This document shows, one piece after another, positions 1 through 8,770 of a DNA stretch of 64,000 bases. The stretch lies in contig NZ_JAEEGB010000035.1 of assembly GCF_016316925.1 (NCBI RefSeq), forward strand, positions 62,001-126,000, given 5' to 3'. The notes under the pieces are model-generated. The model saw only the letters and a program-made list of their open reading frames with translations. It searched no databases and was not told where the DNA came from. Each line of letters begins with the position of its first letter. Within the stretch, counting starts at the first letter, position 1. The stretch comes from Clostridium aciditolerans. GTDB taxonomy: Bacteria > Bacillota > Clostridia > Clostridiales > Clostridiaceae. A program made the translations under genes and the position numbers.

Positions 1-855
1 ATTATTAAAGTTATCAATTATAATGGTTTTACCTTTTTTATCTGCATGCAAGGAATACTGATTTGAGAAAATAGTGCTTATTTCTTTAGTATTAATATCT
101 ACAGTGCGTAATTTAACTCCTTCTTTTCCGTTTTCACCTTGAGTATAATAAAACTTTCCTTCTACACTATTTCCTAAATCTTTAATATCATCAGTACCGG
201 ATATCCAGGCAGAATCCAGTTCACCAGCCTTGTAACTTCCATCAGCGTATACTTTACCTGTAGTATCAATAATTGCCCATTTATGAAAATAATTTGCTAA
301 AATTTTATTGTTACCTACCCATATAAATTCTGCATCACTATTAAGCTTTTCCGTATTTACGGCTGTAATTTCTCCTGTAGATAAATTTAATAGTTTTACA
401 TTTTTATGAAGCAGATCTCCTGAATCAAGAGCCTTTTTCCATTCTTCACCACCAATTTTAGGAATAGTTCTCGCCTCTGCATAAAGAACATATTTTTTAT
501 CAGGAGATACACCTAAAAACTCATCTATGTCCACATTTTTAAAGTCTTTAGAAGCCTTGGTGCTTAAATTATAAATACTGCAGTATCGTATAGGTATAGT
601 AGAATCTGGATTTTTAAATTCACTCTTTTTAGTTAAAGTCAAAACCTCATTGTCATTTAGCCATGCTACACTTTCAATATTTGCGTATTTATCAATTTGA
701 AATCCATTTTCGTTGGCTTTAGCAGATGACTTGTATGCCATTACTTTTATATCTTTTCTAGATGAAGCAGAAGTGTTATGGGTAATTACAAATTGACTTA
801 TACTACCTATAATTCCTACTGTTAAAATTAGTGATATGATCTTTTTCCTACTCAT
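1..855 (-). CDS. TolB/WD40-like secreted or membrane-anchored protein (partial, runs off the window)
   Basis: Reading leftward from an ATG at 855 the frame stays open for 285 codons to the window edge, so the C-terminus is missing. AAGGAGG lies just upstream of the ATG. The N-terminus has MSRKK followed by a hydrophobic stretch (about residues 5-22), a signal peptide or membrane anchor. The body has short repeated blade-like units such as VAWLNDNEVL, LGVSPDKKYVLYAE and AEFIWVGNNKIL, typical of TolB/DPP6-type beta-propellers. It follows the two-component operon after 86 bp in the same direction and may be co-transcribed with it, perhaps as its extracytoplasmic partner; this is inferred from position only. 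The function is unknown. Confidence 0.7.
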   Translation of the reverse strand, partial: MSRKKIISLILTVGIIGSISQFVITHNTSASSRKDIKVMAYKSSAKANENGFQIDKYANIESVAWLNDNEVLTLTKKSEFKNPDSTIPIRYCSIYNLSTKASKDFKNVDIDEFLGVSPDKKYVLYAEARTIPKIGGEEWKKALDSGDLLHKNVKLLNLSTGEITAVNTEKLNSDAEFIWVGNNKILANYFHKWAIIDTTGKVYADGSYKAGELDSAWISGTDDIKDLGNSVEGKFYYTQGENGKEGVKLRTVDINTKEISTIFSNQYSLHADKKGKTIIIDNFNN

Positions 856-941
856 TGAATTTTCCTCCTTTAATCTTCCTGAGGTTATAATAGCAAAAAA
901 TATTCACAAAAGTATCAATAAATGTCACAAATTTGTAAACT

Positions 942-2408
942 TTATATAGAAAATTCAATAGAAAACTTAGAACCTTCCTTTAACTTAGAAGCTACTTTTA
1001 TTGTACCTCTCTGTTTTTCTACCAATTTTTTTACCAAGGCTAGTCCTAAACCTGCACCACCAGTTTCTCTGCTTCGATGGCTTTCCACTCTATAAAAGGG
1101 CTCAAAAATTTTATCTAAAGCATCCTCAGCTATGCCTATGCCAGTGTCTTCCACTGTTAAAATTATTTTATCTTCGTTTCTATGACAGGAAATATGTATG
1201 CTTCCATTAGGTTTATTATATTTTATGGCATTATCGATCAAGTTAATGACAATATGTCGCAAGTTTTCTTCATCTGTAGTAGTAATAATATCTTCAATAT
1301 CACACTCTAATGTTAAGTTATTTTTCTTAATTTTACCCATCATTCTACTACAAATTTGATCTAATATTTCTTTTAGATTTACTTCATTTTTATGTATTTC
1401 AAAATCATACTTTTCTAAAGCAGATAAATTCAAAACGCTGTCTACCATAGCTGTTAAGCGATCACATTCCTCTGATATATTTGAGGTTCCTTCTTCAATC
1501 AAATCTAAATCTTTATTATAAATTTCAATCAAATCTGCATAGGCCTTTATAGTAGTAATTGGAGTCTTAAATTCATGAGTCACATTGCTTATAAATTCCT
1601 TCTGCTGTTTATCCATTTTTTCTAACTTATCGACAGCAACACTTAAAGTATCTCTTTCAATTTTTAGTTCTTCAATGTTCTTTTCTATGGTATCGCTCAT
1701 AAAGATCAAGCCTTTGCTTAATTCTCCTAATTCATCCTTACGATCAATCTGCTCTATTTTATCGAAATTACCTTTTTGAATATTTTCCACTGAATTTTTC
1801 ATCTTATATATGTCTCTAGTAAGAGTTAAAAAATAAAAAATCCCAAGAACTATACCTAGCGCAAGAGCAAAACAACCTGTAATTAGGAACATTTTTTTTA
1901 TATTATTATAAAACAAGCTATTTTCCTTAACAGAATATTCAAGCTCTAAAATTGCTACTATATTATTCTTATATTTAATTGGTGAATAAAAATATATTAC
2001 ATCATTGACTTTCACATAAGATACTTTACCATCAATAGCGTATTGTATCATAGATTCTTTATCTTTATTTTCATTCAATTTTCCGTCGGTTTTAAATCCT
2101 GAAAGAAGTTCTCCTTTTGTATTATAGACACTGGCAGGTATATTTCTAAGCCAGGGTTTATTAAATATACTTCCTCTTGCAAGTTGAATGCTATTGTCAG
2201 TAGAGTTATTGTTGCTTGAGCTGGAACGTTCACTAAAATACTGCTCAAACATGTCCTTTTGTTTAAATAAAGCTGCTTCAACTTCTTTATTTTGATAACT
2301 TTTTATACCATTAAGTACTAAAATACTCAAAAACAATATAACTGTTAACAAAAGCGAGGCTGTAAAGGCAATGAGCTTAAATTTAATTCCTATCTTCAAG
2401 AAGTTCAT
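942..2408 (-). CDS. Sensor histidine kinase, PhoR/ResE-like
   Basis: Membrane sensor kinase of an OmpR-type two-component system. It has TM1 (about residues 10-35), an extracellular sensor region of about 135 residues, TM2 (about 172-197), a HAMP linker, an H-box with FISNVTHEFKTP (His about 278), an N-box (NLIDNAIKYN), DTGIGI and a GLGLALVKK G-box. All ATP-binding motifs look intact. A TTG at 2411 sits directly against AAGGAG; the ATG at 2408 gives better spacing and was chosen. The start overlaps the end of the response regulator by 26 bp, which indicates translational coupling. The signal is unknown. Confidence 0.93.
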   Translation of the reverse strand: MNFLKIGIKFKLIAFTASLLLTVILFLSILVLNGIKSYQNKEVEAALFKQKDMFEQYFSERSSSSNNNSTDNSIQLARGSIFNKPWLRNIPASVYNTKGELLSGFKTDGKLNENKDKESMIQYAIDGKVSYVKVNDVIYFYSPIKYKNNIVAILELEYSVKENSLFYNNIKKMFLITGCFALALGIVLGIFYFLTLTRDIYKMKNSVENIQKGNFDKIEQIDRKDELGELSKGLIFMSDTIEKNIEELKIERDTLSVAVDKLEKMDKQQKEFISNVTHEFKTPITTIKAYADLIEIYNKDLDLIEEGTSNISEECDRLTAMVDSVLNLSALEKYDFEIHKNEVNLKEILDQICSRMMGKIKKNNLTLECDIEDIITTTDEENLRHIVINLIDNAIKYNKPNGSIHISCHRNEDKIILTVEDTGIGIAEDALDKIFEPFYRVESHRSRETGGAGLGLALVKKLVEKQRGTIKVASKLKEGSKFSIEFSI

Positions 2409-3084
2409 CAACTCCTTTGTAACCTATGCCGTGGATGGTATGTATTAAATTTTGATAGTTATCACCTAATTTTCGCCTTATCCTCTGTATGTGTGTATCA
2501 ACAGTTCGGGTACCTCCAATATAATCCATACCCCAAACTGTATTTAAAAGCTGATCTCTTGAATACACTATATTCGGATTTGAAAGAAGCAGATACAATA
2601 GATCAAATTCCATTGGAGTAAAGTCAAGCTGTAGATTTTTTAGACTTACAGTTCTTTGTTTTTGATTAATATGAAGCTCTGCAATGTCAATTATATTGTT
2701 ATCATTTTTTTCATTTACAGTTTTTTTAAATCTTCTCGATAGAGACTTCACTCTTGCAATTACTTCTCTTATGTCAAAAGGCTTGGTCAAATAATCATCT
2801 GCACCTAATTCCAGCCCTAATATTTTGTCCACAATGTCATTTTTAGCTGTAAGCATAATAATGCCAATATTTTCTCCTTCAAGTTTTTTGCACACATCAT
2901 AACCGTTGATTACAGGAAGCATTAAATCTAAAATTACTATATGTGGATTAAAGCTTTTTACTTTATCGAGTGCTTCCTGACCATCATAGGCTCTTTCTAT
3001 ATGGTAACCTTCTTTTTTTAACGCATAGGTTAATACATTTAAAATGCTCTTTTCATCATCTACTATAAGTATTTTTTCGTTCAA
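2383..3084 (-). CDS. OmpR/PhoB-family response regulator
   Basis: 233-residue DNA-binding response regulator. The receiver domain (1-115) has the acidic pair D9/D10, the phospho-acceptor D53 in VILDLMLP, and K102 in the LTKPFD motif. The C-terminal winged helix (about 130-228) ends in the usual DTHIQRIRRKLGD...GIGYKG pattern. GGGGGGATAAAACTTGA precedes the ATG. It is the first gene of a minus-strand unit with the sensor kinase (overlapping) and the TolB-like gene. Its promoter must lie in the 415-bp gap shared with the divergent gene at 3500. Confidence 0.95.
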   Translation of the reverse strand: MNEKILIVDDEKSILNVLTYALKKEGYHIERAYDGQEALDKVKSFNPHIVILDLMLPVINGYDVCKKLEGENIGIIMLTAKNDIVDKILGLELGADDYLTKPFDIREVIARVKSLSRRFKKTVNEKNDNNIIDIAELHINQKQRTVSLKNLQLDFTPMEFDLLYLLLSNPNIVYSRDQLLNTVWGMDYIGGTRTVDTHIQRIRRKLGDNYQNLIHTIHGIGYKGVDELLEDRN

Positions 3085-3357
3085 GTTTTATCCCCCCAGA
3101 TTTTATTATTATCTAAGATTTACAGAAAAAGTATTTAATCTTACTGCAAAACTATAAGTATATTCTTTATGTGAATCAATTTTCTAATTTAAAGCAGAAA
3201 TTTAATAAATAAACAAAAATGCCCCGTGTTAAATTATAACAAAATTTATAAGCTATATACAAATATTGAAATAGTTATCAGTAAAAGTACCTTTTGCATT
3301 TATAAAATACTAATGTCATAGCCTTTTCACATGAGTTTTATACAATTAATTCATATT

Positions 3358-3386
3358 TTGATAAAAAAGTGAAAATACGTTATGAT
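3358..3386 (+). promoter_or_regulatory. Predicted sigma-A promoter for the 3500 gene
   Basis: TTGATA (3358-3363), a 17-bp spacer and TATGAT (3381-3386), 113 bp before the ATG at 3500. The core and spacer closely match the promoter found at 23339-23367 in front of the polysaccharide operon. The rest of the 3085-3499 gap is AT-rich, and I see nothing else clear in it beyond the start region of the minus-strand regulator. Confidence 0.6.
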
Positions 3387-3499
3387 GTGTATATGATATA
3401 TTAATTTAGCAGTGTTGTTTAACGTTTATTTAGAGAAGAAAGATCAGTGTGGAGGCTTTTAGGAAGGTATATATTGAAGTAGTTTTAGGGGGATAAAAT

Positions 3500-4744
3500 A
3501 TGAAAAAGAAAAGATGGACAGCTGGACTAAGCATATGTACTATAGTGATTCTTTCAGTAACAGCTTTCTTATACTTTAAAGAGCAAAATATTGAGGACGG
3601 AGTGAATAAAGGGAAAGTAATTTCAATAGTAAATAAAGATGGGGATTTATTAAATATAGGTGGTAAATTAATTCAGGATTATATGAAACCATTTATAAAT
3701 AAATCAGATGAGGATAGAGAAAATATCAGAAAGCTCAATGTTAAAAAAGAAGAAATACTTGAATTTAATAAGGACGAAATGGTTGTAAAGGTAGACTTTG
3801 ATCTTATTCCTCAGAATAATAAAACTCATAAAAGTTGGGGGAAAATTAAAAATGGAAAACTTGAAGCAAGCTGGATATTGAAAATAAAAATTTTAGATAA
3901 CTATACTTATAAAATTATAGATAAAGAAAAATCAAAAGGATCTAATAATAAATCTAAAATTGTAATGGAAGCAGAGAAAAATAAAAAGAGTTTAGGAAAA
4001 ATCAACAGGAGCTATTACTTAGATGGACACAATATAAAAGTAACATATGATAAAGGAGAGAGCTGGATCAATGTACCTATTGATGCAAAGGTGCTTTTCG
4101 ATAGGGGAGAACCATTAAAAAATACTGATGAACTTCAAAATGGAAGTTTTATTATTACTCCTAAAAATACAAGCTTTGTATATGGTGGAAGTGATAGATT
4201 GCCTATTACTGTTTTAATATCAGAAGATAAGGGAATAACTTGGAGAAAATCCTTAGTTACTAATAAAACAGAGGGAAGTAGACAACTGTTTATAGACTTT
4301 ACATCAGATAAGGATGGACATGTGGTTGCTTCAGGAGATAGAGCAATGTCTTCAGAAATGACTTATGTCTATGAAACAACGGACGGTGGGCGTTCATGGA
4401 GCAAAATAGGAGATACAAGCAAGATAACTCATACTTTAGTAAATGGAGCAGTCTTTTCAACAGATAAAATAGGATTTATATGCTATAAATCTTATGATAA
4501 ATATCCTAATATAAGATACACAATTGATAAAGGAAGCAATTGGACTCAATTAAAACTTCCATTGCCTACTGAGTATGAAGATAAATTTACAGAAGCACAA
4601 TCCCCAAGGTTTGAAGGAGAAAAAGGTGTAATACTTGTTGGGCAAGGGAACAACGGAGAATTGGGGAAAGGAAAGATGTCCAAGTTTACGACAGAAGATT
4701 ATGGGCTAACGTGGAAGTTTGATGGTATTGTTACAGTAGAATAA
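3500..4744 (+). CDS. Membrane-anchored BNR/Asp-box beta-propeller protein (sialidase-fold-like)
   Basis: 414-residue extracytoplasmic protein with one N-terminal TM or signal anchor (about residues 7-27, MKKKRWTAG then hydrophobic). From about residue 185 onward it carries five Asp-box-like repeats: YDKGESW, EDKGITW, TDGGRSW, IDKGSNW and EDYGLTW. These are the S/T-x-D-x-G-x-x-W turns of sialidase, Vps10 and YCF48-type propellers. The first 150 residues are a separate unrecognised domain. The catalytic Arg/Tyr set of true sialidases could not be identified, so a binding role is more likely than catalysis. A 20-bp gap separates it from the 4765 gene, probably one operon. Confidence 0.75.
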   Translation: MKKKRWTAGLSICTIVILSVTAFLYFKEQNIEDGVNKGKVISIVNKDGDLLNIGGKLIQDYMKPFINKSDEDRENIRKLNVKKEEILEFNKDEMVVKVDFDLIPQNNKTHKSWGKIKNGKLEASWILKIKILDNYTYKIIDKEKSKGSNNKSKIVMEAEKNKKSLGKINRSYYLDGHNIKVTYDKGESWINVPIDAKVLFDRGEPLKNTDELQNGSFIITPKNTSFVYGGSDRLPITVLISEDKGITWRKSLVTNKTEGSRQLFIDFTSDKDGHVVASGDRAMSSEMTYVYETTDGGRSWSKIGDTSKITHTLVNGAVFSTDKIGFICYKSYDKYPNIRYTIDKGSNWTQLKLPLPTEYEDKFTEAQSPRFEGEKGVILVGQGNNGELGKGKMSKFTTEDYGLTWKFDGIVTVE

Positions 4745-4764
4745 TGTAAAGGAATGAGAGATAT

Positions 4765-5637
4765 ATGTTAAATGATCATAAGAAAATAAAGATATTAGTA
4801 GTTAGCGCTTTTATAATGCTAATATTATTGGCATTAGGTATAGAGGTAGTAAAGTTTAAGGGATATTACTTAATTTATGATTGGATGTATTTTATTATAA
4901 TTTATATGATTTTAGTTCTATTTATTTTGCTATCTAGTAAAAACAAGCACTTAAAATGGATAGAGTATGGAGTTATACTTATAATTTTTATATTTAATAC
5001 TAAAGGCTTATTAGATTCTAATCAAAATAAGGTATTTATCTTTAAGTCTCCTGATTTAAAAAATGAAATAATAATAAAGGAAGTTGTTAACAAGAAGGAT
5101 GGTTCACTTAAAACTTTAGATTTAAAGAGAAGGTTTTATTTGTTTGCCAAGAAAAGTTCCGAATATCCTACTGAAAAACTATATAGATCTTTTTCAGCAG
5201 GAACTTATAAAGTAAATTGGATTAAGGATAATATAGCTACAGTCGATTATCTATATAATTATAAGGGCAGAAATATTAAACAACATGTATATACTTTTAA
5301 TTTTAAAGAGCCAATTAGCTATAATTATGTAACAGCTAGCATAACAGGAGTATGGAAAGATAAAGAAAATCCTAATAATACTTTAACAGTTGAAAAAAAT
5401 AAATTTATTTATGTAAAAGGTGGTAAAACCTTTGTATATGATACAGCTAATGCAGAGCAAAAGGGATATACTGCTGTAGTTTTTAGTGGACAAGGTAATG
5501 CGCCGGATTTATCGATTATATTTAATGAAGGTAATATAATAGAAAGTAATTGTTTATTAAATAAGGAAGCTACTATTTTTATAGGTAATGTATCTTTAGA
5601 AAATGAGAAATATGGCTTATTTAAAAAGGTTGATTGA
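4765..5637 (+). CDS. Unknown membrane protein, three N-terminal TM segments
   Basis: 290 residues, not recognised. Three hydrophobic helices lie within the first 75 residues (about 9-27, 36-55 and 63-77). A soluble beta-rich domain of about 210 residues follows, probably outside the cell, with motifs like ITGVWKDKENPNNTLTVEKNKF that resemble lipocalin-like or small secreted domains. AGGAATGAGAGATAT precedes the ATG. It sits 20 bp after the propeller gene and is probably co-transcribed with it. No catalytic motif is visible. Confidence 0.7.
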   Translation: MLNDHKKIKILVVSAFIMLILLALGIEVVKFKGYYLIYDWMYFIIIYMILVLFILLSSKNKHLKWIEYGVILIIFIFNTKGLLDSNQNKVFIFKSPDLKNEIIIKEVVNKKDGSLKTLDLKRRFYLFAKKSSEYPTEKLYRSFSAGTYKVNWIKDNIATVDYLYNYKGRNIKQHVYTFNFKEPISYNYVTASITGVWKDKENPNNTLTVEKNKFIYVKGGKTFVYDTANAEQKGYTAVVFSGQGNAPDLSIIFNEGNIIESNCLLNKEATIFIGNVSLENEKYGLFKKVD

Positions 5638-5656
5638 TATTAGACACATAGTATAA

Positions 5657-5684
5657 ATATTATATAATTGCTGTACAATTGTAA
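5657..5684 (+). repeat. 28-bp motif shared with 7076-7103
   Basis: A 28-bp AT-rich stretch with a central CAATTG is repeated upstream of the pentapeptide gene at 7076-7103 with 25 of 28 positions identical. The two copies lie 56 and 81 bp before the start codons at 5741 and 7185, so a shared promoter or operator is plausible. Confidence 0.45.
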
Positions 5685-5740
5685 GATATTACGTTTGAAT
5701 CGTAGAATATTATCAAATAAATTTTGAGAGGAGTGACTAT

Positions 5741-6451
5741 ATGAGTAAAATATTAAAAATATTAGTCTTAGCATTTTTGTTAACATTAACTTTTTCAATT
5801 TGTACTTATGCTAAAGAATTTCAACAACAAATTAATATAGAAACTGATAAGTCTTGGCATATAAAATTTAATATTGCAGTTGATATTAAAACATTGGATG
5901 GAAATGTAAGTATAACAGATAGCAAAGGCAAAATAATTAATACTCTTATGAATGTAAGTGATGATAAAAAAATAGTTACATTAATTCCTAAAAAAGCATA
6001 TGTTTCTAATGAGATATACAGTTTAAATGTAAATCAAAATATCAAATCCGTTAAAGGTAAAGTCTTAAATGAAAATTCAATTAAAAAGTTTTCGGTTACT
6101 GAGTATAAGATAAATAAAGATAATGAAAAAATTATAAAAGAATTTAGGTCACATCATGGTTACTCAAGTGATGAATTAGAAAAACTGAAAATTAAATATA
6201 TAGGAAACGTTAATAACTTTTATATTTACTATGTTCCATTTAAGGATAATTCGTATGATTATGATAAAGATTTTGAAGCTAAAGGATATAGATTTCCAGC
6301 TAAAAGTCATACGAGAATTATCGGAATTAAAGATGGGAAATTATATACTTTAGGAAATATTATATATGAAACTTCAATAAGTGTTAAGGATTTGTATAAC
6401 TTACTATTAGATGAATATAAAGATTTAACTAAAATAGGACAAGAGAACTAA
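5741..6451 (+). CDS. Secreted protein with SbsA/Big_5-type Ig-like domain
   Basis: 236-residue secreted protein. It has a clear signal peptide (MSKILKILVLAFLLTLTFSICTYA, cleavage about residue 24). An Ig-like fold region covers about residues 30-115: KSWHIKFNIAVD, a GNVSITDSKGK strand pair and YSLNVNQNIKSVKGKVL. This matches the Big_5 (SbsA Ig-like) pattern of bacterial surface proteins. The remaining 120 residues are an unrecognised domain rich in Tyr, Asp and Lys. GAGAGGAGTGACTAT precedes the ATG. Role unknown; adhesion or a wall-associated function is a guess. Confidence 0.65.
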   Translation: MSKILKILVLAFLLTLTFSICTYAKEFQQQINIETDKSWHIKFNIAVDIKTLDGNVSITDSKGKIINTLMNVSDDKKIVTLIPKKAYVSNEIYSLNVNQNIKSVKGKVLNENSIKKFSVTEYKINKDNEKIIKEFRSHHGYSSDELEKLKIKYIGNVNNFYIYYVPFKDNSYDYDKDFEAKGYRFPAKSHTRIIGIKDGKLYTLGNIIYETSISVKDLYNLLLDEYKDLTKIGQEN

Positions 6452-6539
6452 AAAAAGATAAATATAAAAAGCTATATTTAGGCATACATTTTTGGGCACA
6501 AATTGAGAGGACAATAGAATTGTAGGAGCAAAGGAACAT

Positions 6540-6959
6540 ATGGAATTGAATGTGGAAGAAAACTTTGTTCGAGTGCCGCAATTTTGGGCAGAAACCTTCC
6601 AAAATGGTATGTTTGAAAGGGTTTGTCAATTGTCTAATAAAGAGCCCTATGGTGTACTTGGTGTTAGCACTTGTATGAATGGAAAAGATTTTGATTATTA
6701 TATCGCATGTTCCACTGATAAAACAATACCAGAGAATATGTACGAATATGAAGTACCTGCTGTAACATGGGCAATTTTTGAATGTATAGGACCTATGCCT
6801 AATGCTATTCAAGAACTGCAAAAACGTATTGTTACCGAGTGGCTACCTACATCAGGATATGAGTATGCTGATGCTCCAGACATAGAAGTATATCCTGAAG
6901 GAGATTCAACATCTGAGAATTATAAAACTGAAGTATGGTTACCAGTAGTTAAAAAATAG
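6540..6959 (+). CDS. GyrI-like/AraC effector-binding domain protein, probably a damaged AraC regulator
   Basis: 139 residues matching the effector-binding (GyrI-like, SOUL-type) domain that forms the C-terminal half of AraC/MarA-Rob type regulators: RVPQFWAETFQNGMFE, YGVLGVST, FDYYIACS, TWAIFECIGPMPNAIQ, YADAPDIEVYP, and a terminal TEVWLPVVKK. The usual first strand of the domain and the whole helix-turn-helix are absent. Just upstream, another frame (about 6478-6526) reads GIHFWAQIERTIEL before a stop, which resembles the first helix of AraC proteins. AAAGGA lies close to the ATG, so a free effector domain could still be made. Confidence 0.6.
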   Translation: MELNVEENFVRVPQFWAETFQNGMFERVCQLSNKEPYGVLGVSTCMNGKDFDYYIACSTDKTIPENMYEYEVPAVTWAIFECIGPMPNAIQELQKRIVTEWLPTSGYEYADAPDIEVYPEGDSTSENYKTEVWLPVVKK

Positions 6960-6969
6960 TAAAGTATAG

Positions 6970-7075
6970 ATGTTATCTATGGTGGTGCAGCTTAGATTAT
7001 TACGTGCTCTATTATGAAAGAACTGTAAGCGGATTTTTAATCATTAATCTGCTTATGGTTCTTTTTATTTAATAC
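6970..7075. repeat. Dispersed ~95-105-bp repeat, copy 1, containing a terminator-like hairpin (7017-7064)
   Basis: The sequence from about 6970 to 7075 recurs at 48149-48243 with only scattered substitutions and one 7-bp length difference inside the loop, flanked by AATC. Its 3' half is a hairpin: AAGAACTGTAAGCGGA pairs imperfectly with TCTGCTTATGGTTCTT and is followed by TTT. Both copies lie directly downstream of plus-strand genes. The conservation extends about 45 bp upstream of the hairpin, which is more than a terminator needs. Confidence 0.65.
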
Positions 7076-7184
7076 ATATTATGTAATTGCTATGCAATTG
7101 TAATTTATGTCGTCTTAAACAGTATATATGCTATAATTACTTATTAGAGAAGAAACAAGTTACAAGGGAGAGATAAAATACAAA

Positions 7185-7859
7185 ATGGTTGAAAATAAAA
7201 ATGCTTCTAAAATACTAAAGCCAAAAATTCACGATAAACTACCTGAATTTGATTTATTAGAAAAAGGCATCTCTGATTATGATTCAATTTCCTCTATATT
7301 GGTGAATGACAGCTTCTTTGAAAACATTAATGCTAAAGGAGTTTCCTTCAATGAAGTAATATTCAGAAATGTAAAGTTTATAAATATATCACTTGAACAG
7401 GCAGAACTCTTAGATGTAAGATTTGAAAACTGTGACCTATCCAATGTTAATCTAAGTGATTCTTCAATACATAGAGCAGAGTTCATAAACTGCAAGCTTA
7501 CAGGAAGCAATTTCACAGAAGCAGCCTGTAAAAATGTTGTGTTTGATCAGTGTAGTGGAAAATATACATTATTTAGATTTACAGATCTCAAACAGACGAT
7601 CTTCAGCAATTGTCAGATCCCCTATGCTGAGTTTTACCAAAGTAAATTTTCTAAAGTTGAATTTAAAGATACTGATATTATACAGAGTCAATTCTTTAAT
7701 ACTAAACTAAAAGGAATAGATTTTACCAGCTGCAGTATTGATGGCATTTCTGCAGGAATAGAAGATGTTCAAGGTGCAATAATCTCATATGGCCAGGCTG
7801 TTTCACTTGTTGGTTTGCTTGGAGTTGTATTAAAAGAAGATAATATATGTAGACTTTAG
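7185..7859 (+). CDS. Pentapeptide-repeat protein
   Basis: 224 residues dominated by A(D/N)LXX-like five-residue repeats from about residue 40 to 195: NAKGVSFNEVIFRNVKF, LLDVRFENCDLSNVNL, AEFINCKLTGSNF, AEFYQSKFSKVEF and LKGIDFTSCSIDG. These fold as a right-handed quadrilateral beta-helix. Several members (Qnr, MfpA) mimic DNA and protect gyrase, but the family is broad and no resistance role is evident here. The C-terminal 25 residues (VSLVGLLGVVLKED) are hydrophobic. A single gene, closed by a hairpin terminator. Confidence 0.9.
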   Translation: MVENKNASKILKPKIHDKLPEFDLLEKGISDYDSISSILVNDSFFENINAKGVSFNEVIFRNVKFINISLEQAELLDVRFENCDLSNVNLSDSSIHRAEFINCKLTGSNFTEAACKNVVFDQCSGKYTLFRFTDLKQTIFSNCQIPYAEFYQSKFSKVEFKDTDIIQSQFFNTKLKGIDFTSCSIDGISAGIEDVQGAIISYGQAVSLVGLLGVVLKEDNICRL

Positions 7860-7862
7860 AGT

Positions 7863-7891
7863 AAAGGGCGATATTTTTGATCTCGCCCTTT
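7863..7891 (+). terminator. Intrinsic terminator after pentapeptide gene
   Basis: AAAGGGCGA (7863-7871) pairs perfectly with TCGCCCTTT (7883-7891). It lies between two convergent genes and may serve both strands. Confidence 0.75.
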
Positions 7892-7907
7892 GCAGCTTCA
7901 CAGGGTG

Positions 7908-8705
7908 CTATTGTTTTTTGTTTATTATTTCAATGTTTATCATTTCTTTCTCTTCTGATTCACTTAAGTCACCAAAAGTTCTAAAAACAAATCCTTCATT
8001 TTTTAAATATGTTATTATTTCAGGCAGTGATTCCACTGTAAAATGTTTGTAGTACGTATCATGCATAAGTATTACTGCAATCTTTTTATTTTGGCATTGA
8101 TTTTTAACATTTCTTTTTATTTTATTAACTGGTACTTCATGAGCATCTGCATCACCTGAACAAACATTCCAATCTACATATTTTACTCCCTTATCATTTA
8201 AAGTTTTTTTTATTGAATCTAAGGTTGTTTTTCTTGCCATAGGGTTATTAGATCCACCTGGAAACCTAATATAATGTATAGGCTCTTTATTAGTTATTTT
8301 TTGTATTGTATTTTTACATGCTTCATAATCATCCATATAGGATTTTAAGCTTCCATATATTTTTTTATAATTATGTGAATAAGTATGTACACCAATACTC
8401 ATACCATTATCACTTAGTTCTTTTAATATGGTGGGATTTTCTTCACACTTTACTCCTACTACAAAAAAAGTAGCTTTTATGTTGTTATCATTTAATATTT
8501 TTAATATTTTTCTTGTGTTATTTACACTAGGACCGTCATCAAAAGTTAAAAAAACCTCTTTAGGGTACTCTGTTCCATTTTGATTTTTGAAGCTGTTATT
8601 AAATAAGTTTAGTTCATCTCCATATACATTAGTTCTGTTATTTACACACATAAAAAATAATGTGATTAAAAATACAATATATGGATGCTTGGCAAGTCTC
8701 TTCAT
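7908..8705 (-). CDS. Polysaccharide deacetylase, NodB/PgdA family
   Basis: 265-residue secreted deacetylase. An N-terminal signal anchor (about residues 7-22) is followed by a complete NodB domain (about 47-250): TFDDGPS (catalytic Asp and metal Asp), ATFFVVG, the HTYSH metal-binding HxxxH, RFPGGSNN, VDWNVCSGDA and the LMHD motif with the catalytic His. Such enzymes remove N-acetyl groups from peptidoglycan GlcNAc/MurNAc or from chitin-like polymers at the cell surface. AAGAAGGTGATTCACC precedes the ATG. Monocistronic. Confidence 0.93.
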   Translation of the reverse strand: MKRLAKHPYIVFLITLFFMCVNNRTNVYGDELNLFNNSFKNQNGTEYPKEVFLTFDDGPSVNNTRKILKILNDNNIKATFFVVGVKCEENPTILKELSDNGMSIGVHTYSHNYKKIYGSLKSYMDDYEACKNTIQKITNKEPIHYIRFPGGSNNPMARKTTLDSIKKTLNDKGVKYVDWNVCSGDADAHEVPVNKIKRNVKNQCQNKKIAVILMHDTYYKHFTVESLPEIITYLKNEGFVFRTFGDLSESEEKEMINIEIINKKQ

Positions 8706-8748
8706 GGTGAATCACCTTCTTTTGTTTAAAATATTAAATTTCAATCTA

Positions 8749-8770
8749 AATTATAGGATAACCTATAATT
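8749..8770. promoter_or_regulatory. 22-bp perfect inverted repeat overlapping the presumed deacetylase promoter
   Basis: AATTATAGG (8749-8757), ATAA, CCTATAATT (8762-8770). On the minus strand it contains TATAAT at about 45 bp before the deacetylase ATG (8705), so it could be an operator placed over the -10 box. The remainder of the 8706-9004 gap shows a plus-strand TATAAT at 8974-8979 ahead of the 9005 gene and nothing else clear. Confidence 0.4.

Noticed and set aside
6429..6821. 130-codon minus-strand frame over the GyrI-like gene
   Set aside because: Shadow of the plus-strand gene; Cys/His/Phe-rich composition typical of antisense frames.
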